Assembly (NCBI RefSeq): GCF_001428685.1
Contig: NZ_LMIK01000004.1
Coordinates: 453,392 to 504,591, forward strand
Length of the DNA stretch: 51,200 nt
From: Lysobacter sp. Root76
GTDB taxonomy: Bacteria > Pseudomonadota > Gammaproteobacteria > Xanthomonadales > Xanthomonadaceae
Direction: 5' to 3'
The translations under genes were made by a program, and so were the position numbers. Shown piece after piece: positions 33,800-42,268 of this stretch. A model generated the notes under the pieces. That model was not told where the DNA came from and made no database searches. It was given only the letters and a program-made list of their open reading frames with translations. Positions within the stretch are counted from its first letter, which is position 1. Each line of letters opens with the position of its first letter.

Positions 33800-36700
33800 A
33801 TGACCATCGACTCCTCCTCCGACGCCGCCGACGGCCCGCCGCCGCGCGCGCTGATCAGTCCCGAACTGCCCCCGGCCCCGGCCGCCCTGCGCGCGGCGAT
33901 CACCGCCGCCTGGGTCCGCGACGAAGCCGCACACGTACGCCATCTGCTTGAACAGGCACGCCTGCCCGAAGCCGACCGCCAGGCCGCGCAGAGCACCGCC
34001 GCCGACCTGGTCGCCCGGGTCCGCGCCCGCGCCCAGAACCAGGGCGCGATCGAAGCCTTCATGCGCCAGTACGACCTGGGCAGCGAGGAAGGCGTGCTGC
34101 TGATGTGCGTGGCCGAGGCCCTGCTGCGCATCCCCGACCAGGACACCGCCGACAAGCTGATCCGCGACAAGCTCGGCGAAGCCGACTGGAAGCGCCACCT
34201 CGGCCAGTCCGATTCGGTCCTGGTCAACGCCTCGACCTGGGGCCTGATGCTGACCGGCCACCTGGTCGACCTGGCCGACGACACCAAGCGCGACGCCCAC
34301 AACGCCTTCAAGCGCCTGATCGGCCGCGTCGGCGAACCGGTGATCCGCCTGGCCGTGCGCCAGGCGATGCGCATCATGGGCCACCAGTTCGTGATGGGCC
34401 GCACCATCGGCGAGGCGCTGTCGCGCTCCAAGAAGGGCGACAACGCCAGCTACCGCTACTCCTTCGACATGCTTGGCGAAGGCGCGCTCACCACCAAGGA
34501 CGCGCTGCGCTACCTGGAAGCCTACCGCCAGGCGATCCACGCCATCGGCAAGAGCGGCCCCGGCGGCCACTACCTGCAGCACGACGTGTTCGCCGCGCCC
34601 AGCATCTCGGTCAAGCTGTCGGCGCTGCACCCGCGCTACGAGCACGCCAAGCGCGAGCGCGTGTTCGCCGAACTGACCCCGCGCGTGCTGGAACTGGCGC
34701 AGCTGGCCAAGAGCTACGGCATCGGCTTCACCATCGACGCCGAGGAAGCCGACCGCCTGGAAATGTCGCTGGACGTGATCGCCGCGGCCTACGCCGACAA
34801 GTCGCTGGACGGCTGGCAGGGCTACGGCCTGGCCGTGCAGGCCTACCAGAAGCGCGCCCCGGAGGTGATCGACTTCCTCGCCGACCTCGCCCGCCGCAGC
34901 GGCCGCCGCATCCCGGTGCGCCTGGTCAAGGGCGCCTACTGGGACAGCGAGGTCAAGCGCGCCCAGGTCGACGGTCAGGCCGGCTACCCGGTGTTCACCC
35001 GCAAGCCCAACACCGACGTGTCCTACCTGGCCAACGCGCGCCGCATGCTCGACGCCAGCGACGCGATCTATCCGATGTTCGCGACCCATAACGCGCAGAC
35101 CATCGCCACCGTGCACCGCATGGCCGCCGGCCGCGCCTTCGAGTTCCAGAAGCTGCACGGCATGGGCGACGACCTCTACGCCGAGGTCATCCCCGCCGAT
35201 CGCCTGGACGTGCCCTGCCGCGTCTACGCGCCGGTCGGCTCGCACGAGGACCTGCTGCCCTATCTGGTGCGGCGCCTGCTCGAGAACGGCGCCAACTCCA
35301 GCTTCGTCAACCGCATCACCGACGAGGACATCGCGATCGACGAACTGATCCGCGACCCGGTCGAGACGGTGTCCGCGTTCGACAGCATTCCCCACCCGCG
35401 CATTCCGCTGCCGGTCGACCTGTACCGCAGTTTCGCGGCGTCAAACAAGAGTTCGGAAAGGGCCAATTCCATGGGCGTCAATCTCGCCAACGATCAGCAA
35501 CTGCAGTCCCTGGCCGCGCAGGTCAACGCCGCCCTGGGCGACTGGCGCGCCGCGCCGCTGGTGCCGGGCGCCAACGTCGCCGGCCCGGACATCGCCGTGA
35601 CCAACCCGGCCGACCGCCGTGAAACCGTCGGCCAGTGGCGCGCCGCCGACGCCGCCACCGTCGAGCTGGCGCTGAAGAACGCGGTCGCCGCGCAGGAAGC
35701 CTGGGACGCGACCCCGGCCGCCAGCCGCGCCGCGATCCTCGAACACGCCGCCGACCTGCTCGAACAGCGCATGCCGCAATACATCGCGCTGTGCACCAAG
35801 GAAGCCGGCAAGACCATCCCCGACGGCGTCGCCGAAGTGCGCGAGGCGATCGACTTCCTGCGTTACTACGGCCAGCAGGCGCGCAAGCTGTTCGCGCCGG
35901 AAGCGCTGCCGGGCCCGACCGGCGAGTCCAACACCCTGCACCTGTCCGGTCGCGGCGTGTTCGTCTGCATCAGCCCCTGGAACTTCCCGCTGGCGATCTT
36001 CGCCGGCCAGATCGCGGCCGCGCTCGCCGCCGGCAACAGCGTGATCGCCAAGCCGGCCGAGCAGACCAACCTGATCGGCTACTACGCGGTCAAGCTGCTG
36101 CACGAAGCCGGCGTGCCGGAAGCGGTGCTGCAGTTCCTGCCCGGCGACGGCGCCACCGTCGGCGCGGCGCTGACCCGCGACCCGCGCGTGGCCGGCGTGG
36201 CCTTCACCGGCTCCACCGACACCGCGCGCGCGATCAACCGTTCGCTGGCCGCGCGCGACGCTGCGATCGGCGTGCTGATCGCCGAGACCGGCGGCCAGAA
36301 CGCGCTGATCGCCGACTCGTCCTCGCTGCCGGAACAGTTGGTCAAGGACGCGATCGGCTCGGCCTTCACCTCGGCCGGCCAGCGCTGCTCGGCCGCGCGC
36401 GTGCTGTTCGTGCAGGAAGACATCGCCGACAAGGTGACCTCGATGCTGGCCGGCGCGATGGCCGAGCTCAAGGTCGGCGACCCAGGCCTGCTCTCGACCG
36501 ACGTCGGCCCGGTGATCGACGAAGACGCGCTGAAGATGCTGGTCGATCACGCCGCGCGCATGGACAAGGAAGCGACCAAGATCGGCGAGGTCGCGCTCGA
36601 CGCCGACAGCGCCCACGGCAGCTTCTTCGCCCCGCGCGCCTACGCGCTGAAGTCGCTGGACCAGTTGCACAAGGAAGTCTTCGGCCCGGTGCTGCACGTG

Positions 36701-37024
36701 ATCCGCTGGAAGGGCGATCAGCTCGACGCGGTGATCGATGCGATCAACGCCACCGGCTACGGCCTGACCCTGGGCATCCACTCGCGCATCGACGAGACCA
36801 TCGAGCGCATCAGCGCGCGGGTCCGGGTCGGCAACTGCTACGTCAACCGCAACCAGATCGGCGCGGTCGTCGGTGTGCAGCCCTTCGGCGGCCAGAACCT
36901 GTCCGGCACCGGCCCCAAGGCCGGTGGCCCGCACTACCTGCCGCGCTTCACCACCGAGAAGACGATCACCGTCAACACCACGGCCGCGGGCGGCAACGCC
37001 TCGCTGCTGACCTTGGGCGACTGA
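33800..37024 (+). CDS. putA: Bifunctional proline dehydrogenase / glutamate semialdehyde dehydrogenase
   Basis: The 1074-residue enzyme oxidises proline to glutamate. The N-terminal half is the FAD-binding PRODH barrel, with LVKGAYWDSEVKRAQ at about residues 374-388 and RRLLENGANSSFVNR; the C-terminal half is an NAD-dependent aldehyde dehydrogenase with ISPWNFPLAIF, GSTDTARAI, catalytic Glu829 (IAETGGQ) and Cys863 (GQRCSAARV). The start has no N-terminal ribbon-helix-helix DNA-binding domain, so unlike E. coli PutA (1320 residues) it should not repress its own gene; it resembles the shorter type. A terminator follows at 37051. Confidence 0.97.
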   Translation: MTIDSSSDAADGPPPRALISPELPPAPAALRAAITAAWVRDEAAHVRHLLEQARLPEADRQAAQSTAADLVARVRARAQNQGAIEAFMRQYDLGSEEGVLLMCVAEALLRIPDQDTADKLIRDKLGEADWKRHLGQSDSVLVNASTWGLMLTGHLVDLADDTKRDAHNAFKRLIGRVGEPVIRLAVRQAMRIMGHQFVMGRTIGEALSRSKKGDNASYRYSFDMLGEGALTTKDALRYLEAYRQAIHAIGKSGPGGHYLQHDVFAAPSISVKLSALHPRYEHAKRERVFAELTPRVLELAQLAKSYGIGFTIDAEEADRLEMSLDVIAAAYADKSLDGWQGYGLAVQAYQKRAPEVIDFLADLARRSGRRIPVRLVKGAYWDSEVKRAQVDGQAGYPVFTRKPNTDVSYLANARRMLDASDAIYPMFATHNAQTIATVHRMAAGRAFEFQKLHGMGDDLYAEVIPADRLDVPCRVYAPVGSHEDLLPYLVRRLLENGANSSFVNRITDEDIAIDELIRDPVETVSAFDSIPHPRIPLPVDLYRSFAASNKSSERANSMGVNLANDQQLQSLAAQVNAALGDWRAAPLVPGANVAGPDIAVTNPADRRETVGQWRAADAATVELALKNAVAAQEAWDATPAASRAAILEHAADLLEQRMPQYIALCTKEAGKTIPDGVAEVREAIDFLRYYGQQARKLFAPEALPGPTGESNTLHLSGRGVFVCISPWNFPLAIFAGQIAAALAAGNSVIAKPAEQTNLIGYYAVKLLHEAGVPEAVLQFLPGDGATVGAALTRDPRVAGVAFTGSTDTARAINRSLAARDAAIGVLIAETGGQNALIADSSSLPEQLVKDAIGSAFTSAGQRCSAARVLFVQEDIADKVTSMLAGAMAELKVGDPGLLSTDVGPVIDEDALKMLVDHAARMDKEATKIGEVALDADSAHGSFFAPRAYALKSLDQLHKEVFGPVLHVIRWKGDQLDAVIDAINATGYGLTLGIHSRIDETIERISARVRVGNCYVNRNQIGAVVGVQPFGGQNLSGTGPKAGGPHYLPRFTTEKTITVNTTAAGGNASLLTLGD

Positions 37025-37050
37025 TCCGACGCCGCATCGCTCAGTAACGA

Positions 37051-37080
37051 GAGCCCTGCCGAGTGCGGGGCTTTTCGTTT
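37051..37080 (+). terminator. Terminator of putA
   Basis: AGCCCTGCC-gagt-GCGGGGCT forms an imperfect hairpin followed by TTTCGTTT, 27 bp after the putA stop codon. Confidence 0.7.
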
Positions 37081-37245
37081 GCGCGCTCAGGAGGGTGCCG
37101 CGGCTTACGCGCGTAAGGCATGCTCGCGCCGCCATCGGTCAGTTGCATGCGCGAGCGGGCTGAACGCGGCGGCGAGCAAGGTCGATAGCACACCGCAGCG
37201 ATGCATCGGCGTATGGCCCCTGTTGCGCGGGAGCCGGTCGCAAAG

Positions 37246-37270
37246 AGAGCCCCGCTGCATGCGGGGCTCC
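37246..37270 (-). terminator. Terminator after the HDWE secreted protein gene
   Basis: GAGCCCCGC (37247-37255) and GCGGGGCTC (37261-37269) form a perfect 9-bp stem with a TGCAT loop; on the minus strand it is followed by TCTTTG. It lies 54 bp beyond the stop at 37324. The rest of the 37080-37323 gap shows no gene. Confidence 0.6.
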
Positions 37271-37323
37271 CGGAAAACGCACTGCGATCTTTCCAATGCC
37301 GCAGCGCATGGCCGCGACAGGGC

Positions 37324-39066
37324 TTACGGAATCGGATTGCCGCCGCCACCTCCGCCGCAGCCGGTCCAGCCGGCCGTGTTGCGGACGGTTCGGGTCGCGC
37401 TCTGTCCGTCGGCGCTGCCGACGACGACGGTCGCCAGGACGCCGACGTCGATTTCGGCTGAGGCCCCGGATTGCCACAGCACGTTGCTCCAGCTGTAGGA
37501 GTACGGCGGCAAGCCGCCGGAGACCAGCGCCGTCGCCGTCACCGTTTCGCCGCAGCCCCGGATCGACGCCGGCAGGCTCGCGGCCAGGGCCGCGACCGGC
37601 TCGTAGGCGACGCGGTCGTCGAACAGCTGCGCCCAGCGGCCGTCGAAGCCGCCGTTCTGCGGCAGGTTCCAGCCGTTGCCCAGCCACACGCCGGCTTCGT
37701 AGTGCTCGCGGGTGTCGATGGCGCCGGAGTGGACCAGGAAGTCGTGCTGGCGCCAGTAGTTGCCCAGCGACGCGTAGTCGCCGCTGACATCGGCGCGGTT
37801 GCGGTTGTAGCTGTCGCGCCCGGCGCCGCTGTAGCCGTCGAGCTTGTCGGAGCCGGAGATGGTGTCGGCATTGGTTTCCGCCGAATAGCCGCCCCAGAAC
37901 CAGGCCTTGGCGAGTACGCCTTCGCGGCCGTCGGTGAGGCTGGAACTCATGATGTCGCGCGATCCCAGATAGAAGCGCTGCAGGCCGGCCGGCACTTCGA
38001 CCTGCCCGGCTTCGTTCGCGATCGGCTCGTCCAGCAGCACATCGACGATGACGTTGGTGGTCCAGTTCGTCGACCAGGCCGAACCCGACCACTGGGTGAC
38101 GTGGATGTCGGCGAGGTCCTGCAGCTCGTAGGTGATGCGCTTGACCAGCGACCACGACACCGTGTCGTCGCGCCCGGCCGCCAGGCTGGCGGCGTTGCCG
38201 TAATTGATCGCACTCGCGCCCCAGGCCGACACCGCCGCGGACGACGTTTCCGGCACCCACACGTAGTGCACCGATTTGTCGTCGTCGTTGGTCACCTCGA
38301 CTTCGGCCGAGTTGTTGGCGGCCCTGCGCGCGGCGATCGTGCTGTAGGCGTCCTGCACGAAATGCAGCTCGTGGCCGTGCGTGCCGAGCTCGGTGTTGTC
38401 CTCGTCGGCCTGCCAGATCATCACGTGCTTGCCGCCGGCGACCTGCATGAAGTTCAGGTCGGCGCTGCCGTTGCTGCGCATCACGTGGTCCTTGTGGCTG
38501 GTGATGGTGACGTGGCCCACGTACTCGCCCGCGCCGCCGGGTATGCCGGTCGCCGCGCGCACCACGATCTCGATGCGCTCCCAGTCGTGGATCTCGTTGG
38601 CCTTCTTATCGACCGGATGATAGACGTGGTACAGCAGCACCAATCCCTTGTTGTTGCCGTCCATGTACTCGATCGCCGACGCGTACAGCGTGGGCCGGAT
38701 GCGCCAGTTCTGATAGGCGCCGGAGCCGGCCGCGGACGCGGCGATGTACTGCGGCAGCAGGTTCGGCCAGCTGTAGCGGTTGTTGGAGAAATTGCCGTCG
38801 CGGTCGAAGTCGTAGTTCGAGATCCAATCGCGGCCCTTCTTGCTGCTGCTCTCTTCGGCGCGCTGCATGATCACCGGCGCGTAGTACTCCAGATACGCCT
38901 TGCGTTCGGCCTGGGTCAGCAGCCATGCCTGCGCGGACGCCTCGCGACTGGGCAAGGCGGCGACGACGAAAGCCAAAACGATCAATAACCAGCGCAAGCA
39001 CACACGCATAGCGTTGCCGCCACCGTCGTTCGCGACGGATGGCGCGGAGCGAGAAACAAAGTCCAT
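37324..39066 (-). CDS. Secreted protein with HDWE motif (NPP1/Vps62-like fold suspected)
   Basis: The 580-residue exported protein is not confidently assigned. The predicted signal helix is at about 22-38 with cleavage near ASAQ. It has a calcium-loop-like DFDRDGNFSNN (86-96), then VLLYHVYHPVD and HDWERIEIVV (160-169), and GTHGHELHF (228-236). HDWE followed later by a GTH-x-H segment recalls NPP1 necrosis-inducing proteins (GHRHDWE) and Vps62-type proteins, which share a beta-sandwich. The C-terminus (about 500-570) looks like a cysteine-flanked Ig-like domain (GGLPPYSYSWSN) ending in glycines. A strong AAGGAGA supports the start at 39066, giving a long charged leader; ATG at 39009 is the alternative. 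Terminated at 37246. Confidence 0.6.
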   Translation of the reverse strand: MDFVSRSAPSVANDGGGNAMRVCLRWLLIVLAFVVAALPSREASAQAWLLTQAERKAYLEYYAPVIMQRAEESSSKKGRDWISNYDFDRDGNFSNNRYSWPNLLPQYIAASAAGSGAYQNWRIRPTLYASAIEYMDGNNKGLVLLYHVYHPVDKKANEIHDWERIEIVVRAATGIPGGAGEYVGHVTITSHKDHVMRSNGSADLNFMQVAGGKHVMIWQADEDNTELGTHGHELHFVQDAYSTIAARRAANNSAEVEVTNDDDKSVHYVWVPETSSAAVSAWGASAINYGNAASLAAGRDDTVSWSLVKRITYELQDLADIHVTQWSGSAWSTNWTTNVIVDVLLDEPIANEAGQVEVPAGLQRFYLGSRDIMSSSLTDGREGVLAKAWFWGGYSAETNADTISGSDKLDGYSGAGRDSYNRNRADVSGDYASLGNYWRQHDFLVHSGAIDTREHYEAGVWLGNGWNLPQNGGFDGRWAQLFDDRVAYEPVAALAASLPASIRGCGETVTATALVSGGLPPYSYSWSNVLWQSGASAEIDVGVLATVVVGSADGQSATRTVRNTAGWTGCGGGGGGNPIP

Positions 39067-39269
39067 GAGCGTCTCCTTAGTCCATCAAGGCGCCTGCGTT
39101 GCAGGCGTGTCCACGATGCGGCGCGCCCGCCCTCCTTCGGTCGGCGGAGGCCGGACGTCCCGCGGCCTCCCCATGAGTCGCCGCGCGCATCGCGACCATC
39201 TGTCCACCCGTGCGTGGGCGCTGTCAAGAAACGTGTGCGCTCCGGCGCATCCGTGCCGTGTTCAGGCAT

Positions 39270-39300
39270 AAAAAAAGCCCCGCCGAAGCGGGGCTTTTCG
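39270..39300 (-). terminator. Strong terminator of fadL
   Basis: AAGCCCCGC (39275-39283) and GCGGGGCTT (39288-39296) form a perfect stem with a CGAA loop; on the minus strand it is followed by seven T. It lies 20 bp beyond the fadL stop codon. Confidence 0.9.
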
Positions 39301-39320
39301 AGTCGCGATACCGCGTCGGA

Positions 39321-40679
39321 TCAGAAGTGGTACTGAGCCGAAACGCCGAACAGGTTCACGTTGCTGTCGTAGGAACCGAACAGACGCTGGCCGCCCTGCG
39401 CCGGCGGGGTGACGATGCCGATCTCCGGGGTGTCCGGCTCGATGCGCACGTAGGAGAAGTTCAGTTCGAGGTTCTCGCTGAAGTTCCAGGTGGCGCCGAT
39501 CGAGTACCAGCGACGGTCTTCGTCCGGCAGGCGCGGGGTGCGCGCGGCGTACGTGGTCGGGGTTTCGTCGTAGGCGTAGCCGGCACGCAGGGTCCAGGTG
39601 TCGTTGAGCTTGTACTCGCCGCCCAGCGCCATGAAGCGCGTGGTATCCCAGCCGAAGTGCTCGACCGAATCCGGATCCGGGTTGGCGAAGTCGATGCGGA
39701 TTTCCTGCAGCGACGACCAGTCGGTCTCGGAGTAGTCGGCCATCAGCGAGAACTGGTCGTTGAACTTGTACTCGACGCTGACGGTGGTGACCGCCGGCGT
39801 GGTCAGCTTGGCCAGAACCTTGCCGTCCTGGAACAGCGGACGGGTGGTCGGGCTGGCGGCGAACACAGCGGCGACGTTGCCCGGCACGGTCCAGTCGACC
39901 GAGCCTTCCAGCTCGTGGTCGATTTCCGAACGGTGCGACAGGCCGATGGCCAGCTTGTCGTTCGGACGGAAGTTGACGCCGATGATCCAGCCCAGGCCGG
40001 TGTCGTCGCCTTCGACCTTGGCGAAGCCGTCGGACGCCTGCGGACGCGCGAACGGCAGCGGACGGGTTGCCGGGTTACCGAACAGCAGGGTGCCGAAGTC
40101 GACCGACTTCGAGAGCTCGGCCTCGGCCTTTTCCCAGACGATGCCGGCGCCGACCGACAGGTGGTCGGGCACCAGCTCGAACGCGGCCGACAGGGTCAGG
40201 TCGACGGTCTTGAGCTCGGACTTGGCGGCGTAGTAGCGGCCGACCCAGCCGTTGTCGTATTCGGTCTTCAGGCCGAACGGCGCGCTGACCATGGCGCCCA
40301 CGGACAGGCCGTTATCGAACTTGTGGATGATCGACATCGCCGGAACCGGGGTCATGTCGCCGGCTTCGCCGCCGTCGCCGCCGGTGAGCGGACGGCCGAG
40401 CACGTCGTAACCGCCGCCGCTGAACTTGGCGTTGAGGTCGATGACGGTGACGTCGGCCTGGAAGGTGGTGCCTTCGAACTGGGTCATCGCCGCCGGGTTG
40501 TTGGCAACGACGGAGCTATCGCCCGCGGCCACGCCGGAGCCGGCGAACGCGCGACCCATGGCCTTGACGCTGTTTTCCTTGAGCTGGAAGCCCGAAGCGT
40601 GGACTTGGCCAAAGGCCAAGGCGCCAGTGATGCCCAGCGCGAGGGCGGTCAGGCGCGTATAGCGGTGTGCGTGTTGCAT
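39321..40679 (-). CDS. FadL/OmpP1-type outer-membrane transporter
   Basis: The 452-residue protein is a FadL-family 14-stranded porin for hydrophobic compounds such as long-chain fatty acids. The signal peptide ends at HAS, followed by the family start GFQLKENSVKAMGRAFAG and NPAAMTQFEGTTFQADV, with later VSAPFGLKTEYDNGWVGRYY (the N-terminal hatch), and a barrel ending FGVSAQYHF. The ATG at 40679 was chosen for its GGAGAC site; codons at 40694 and 40793 precede it. FadL homologues also serve hydrocarbons and terpenes, so the ligand is uncertain. Confidence 0.92.
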   Translation of the reverse strand: MQHAHRYTRLTALALGITGALAFGQVHASGFQLKENSVKAMGRAFAGSGVAAGDSSVVANNPAAMTQFEGTTFQADVTVIDLNAKFSGGGYDVLGRPLTGGDGGEAGDMTPVPAMSIIHKFDNGLSVGAMVSAPFGLKTEYDNGWVGRYYAAKSELKTVDLTLSAAFELVPDHLSVGAGIVWEKAEAELSKSVDFGTLLFGNPATRPLPFARPQASDGFAKVEGDDTGLGWIIGVNFRPNDKLAIGLSHRSEIDHELEGSVDWTVPGNVAAVFAASPTTRPLFQDGKVLAKLTTPAVTTVSVEYKFNDQFSLMADYSETDWSSLQEIRIDFANPDPDSVEHFGWDTTRFMALGGEYKLNDTWTLRAGYAYDETPTTYAARTPRLPDEDRRWYSIGATWNFSENLELNFSYVRIEPDTPEIGIVTPPAQGGQRLFGSYDSNVNLFGVSAQYHF

Positions 40680-40791
40680 GCGTGTAGTCTCCATTGGAGT
40701 ATTTTTGGTGTTCCGCGGCTGTCCTTGCGGTCCCGGCTGTGCCGGAGCCGCGCCCGCCGGAATGCCCCTCCCGACGTACGACGCCGTATGC

Positions 40792-40821
40792 ACTATAGCG
40801 CGGCCGTTAACTGAAAGCTAA
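40792..40821 (-). promoter_or_regulatory. Candidate promoter of fadL
   Basis: On the minus strand TATAGT (40792-40797) is a good -10 and TTAGCT (40816-40821) a weak -35 with 18-bp spacing. It would give a leader of about 105 nt before the ATG at 40679. Confidence 0.4.
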
Positions 40822-40923
40822 CAATAGGACGCCCGTCTCGCCGCTACCGTTTTTGCCTTTTCTGCCGTGCCGGTTTCCCCCTGTTCGTACCGGCCTGGAC
40901 TGGAATACGCGACGCCCCGACCG

Positions 40924-41616
40924 ATGTTCATCGCCATCCCCTCCCGCGAAAAGGCACCCCTGCGCTGGGCCACCCCCCTGCTGTTCGCAGCGCTGTGGCT
41001 GTGTTTCATCGGTTCGGCCTTGCTGCCGGACACGGAGGAGCGCCGGCTGATGCTGGAATGGGGGGCGCTCTCGGGCGGCCTGTCCAGCCCGTCGGCCTGG
41101 TGGGACGCGATCCGCGACGGCAGCGGCCTGCGCCTGTTCAGCGCCCTGTTCTTGCATGCCGACTGGGCGCATCTGCTCGGCAACCTGGTGTTCCTGCTGA
41201 TTTTCGGCCTGCCGGCGGAGCGGACCATGGGGCCCTGGCGGTTCCTGGCCCTGTTCCTGTGCGGCGGCGCGGTCGCCAATCTGGCCGCGGTGATCGCGAT
41301 CGGCACCCCGGACCGGCTGATCATCGGCGCCAGCGGCGCGGTCTCGGCCCTGATCGGCGCCTACCTGGCCCTGTTCCCGGGGGCCAAGCTCGGGGTGGTG
41401 GTGCCGCTGGGGTTGTTCCTGCAGTTCGTGAAGGTGCCGGCGCCGCTGCTGATCGGGGTGTGGGCGCTGCTGCAAGTGGTGTTCACCTTCATCGGCCCGG
41501 CCTTCGGCGCGGTGGCATGGTCGGCGCATCTGGCCGGCTTCGCCTTCGGCGGCGCGTTCGCGCTGATCGCGCGCGCGGGCATCGCCCGGCGGATGCGGCG
41601 GCGGCGCGGCTTCTGA
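40924..41616 (+). CDS. Rhomboid family intramembrane serine protease
   Basis: The 230-residue membrane protease has six to seven hydrophobic segments, the conserved HADWAHLLGN in the region after helix 1, the catalytic serine Ser137 in GASGAVSALIGAY and histidine His202 in HLAGFAFGG. Rhomboids cleave transmembrane substrates. The ATG at 40924 is favoured over an upstream in-frame codon at 40867 because it begins just before the hydrophobic core. It is divergent from fadL and 103 bp before the DUF1820 gene. Confidence 0.92.
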   Translation: MFIAIPSREKAPLRWATPLLFAALWLCFIGSALLPDTEERRLMLEWGALSGGLSSPSAWWDAIRDGSGLRLFSALFLHADWAHLLGNLVFLLIFGLPAERTMGPWRFLALFLCGGAVANLAAVIAIGTPDRLIIGASGAVSALIGAYLALFPGAKLGVVVPLGLFLQFVKVPAPLLIGVWALLQVVFTFIGPAFGAVAWSAHLAGFAFGGAFALIARAGIARRMRRRRGF

Positions 41617-41719
41617 GCGCGGCGCGGTCTTGCAAGTCACGGCCGCGACCCTACTTTCGTTATACCCAGCGAGATCGCCGCGAACGCGGCCCGCCCGCCC
41701 CTCTCCACCGACACCCGCC

Positions 41720-42040
41720 ATGGCCAAGACGCTCTACAAAGTCACCTTCCTCAACGCCGGCAAGGTTTACGAGCTGTATGCGCGGCACGTGGCCTCGGGC
41801 GCGCTTTGGGGGTTCACCGAAGTCGGCGAGCTGGTGTTCGACGTGCACGAAGGCCTGGTCGTCGATCCGACCGAAGAGCGCCTGCGCGACGAGTTCGGCA
41901 ACACCCGCATGCTGCATCTGCCGATGCACAGCATCGTGCGCATCGAGGAAGTCGAGCGCAAAGGCCAGTCGGCGATCCGCGATGCGGCGACCGGCGAGAA
42001 GGTGGTCACGCCGTTCCCGCTGCCGGCGAAACCGCGCTGA
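41720..42040 (+). CDS. DUF1820 family protein
   Basis: The 106-residue cytosolic protein begins MAKTLYKVTFLNAGKVYELY and contains WGFTEVGELVFD, RLRDEFGNTRMLHLPMHSIVRIEEVE, all strongly conserved in DUF1820, a family of small gamma-proteobacterial proteins without assigned function. The terminal PLPAKPR is typical. A bidirectional terminator lies 138 bp downstream. Confidence 0.93.
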   Translation: MAKTLYKVTFLNAGKVYELYARHVASGALWGFTEVGELVFDVHEGLVVDPTEERLRDEFGNTRMLHLPMHSIVRIEEVERKGQSAIRDAATGEKVVTPFPLPAKPR

Positions 42041-42177
42041 CGCCGGCGCGCCGTACAGCGCCCATGCGATGAACGAGGCGCTACCGCTGCAACGCCTGGA
42101 CTTCGCCGTGACGGGCGCCGCGATCGCCGCCGGTTGACCGACCGCTCGCACTCGAGAACGACGACGCATCCGAATAC

Positions 42178-42207
42178 GAAAACGCCCGGCTTGAGCCGGG
42201 CGTTTTC
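42178..42207. terminator. Bidirectional terminator between DUF1820 and ctpA
   Basis: GAAAACGCCCGGC (42178-42190) and GCCGGGCGTTTTC (42195-42207) form a perfect 13-bp stem with a TTGA loop, symmetrical with A/T flanks on each strand. It separates the convergent genes. Confidence 0.92.
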
Positions 42208-42268
42208 GCATTTGTCGAAGCGGGTGCGTACGATCTGGCGGCGTCGCGATCTGGCCGCGTCTGGATGC

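Noticed and set aside
42069-42137. 22-codon ORF after the DUF1820 gene (MNEALPLQRLDFAVTGAAIA...)
   Set aside because: No ribosome site and no match to known short peptides; considered and dismissed as a PqqA-like peptide because the conserved Glu/Tyr pair is lacking.
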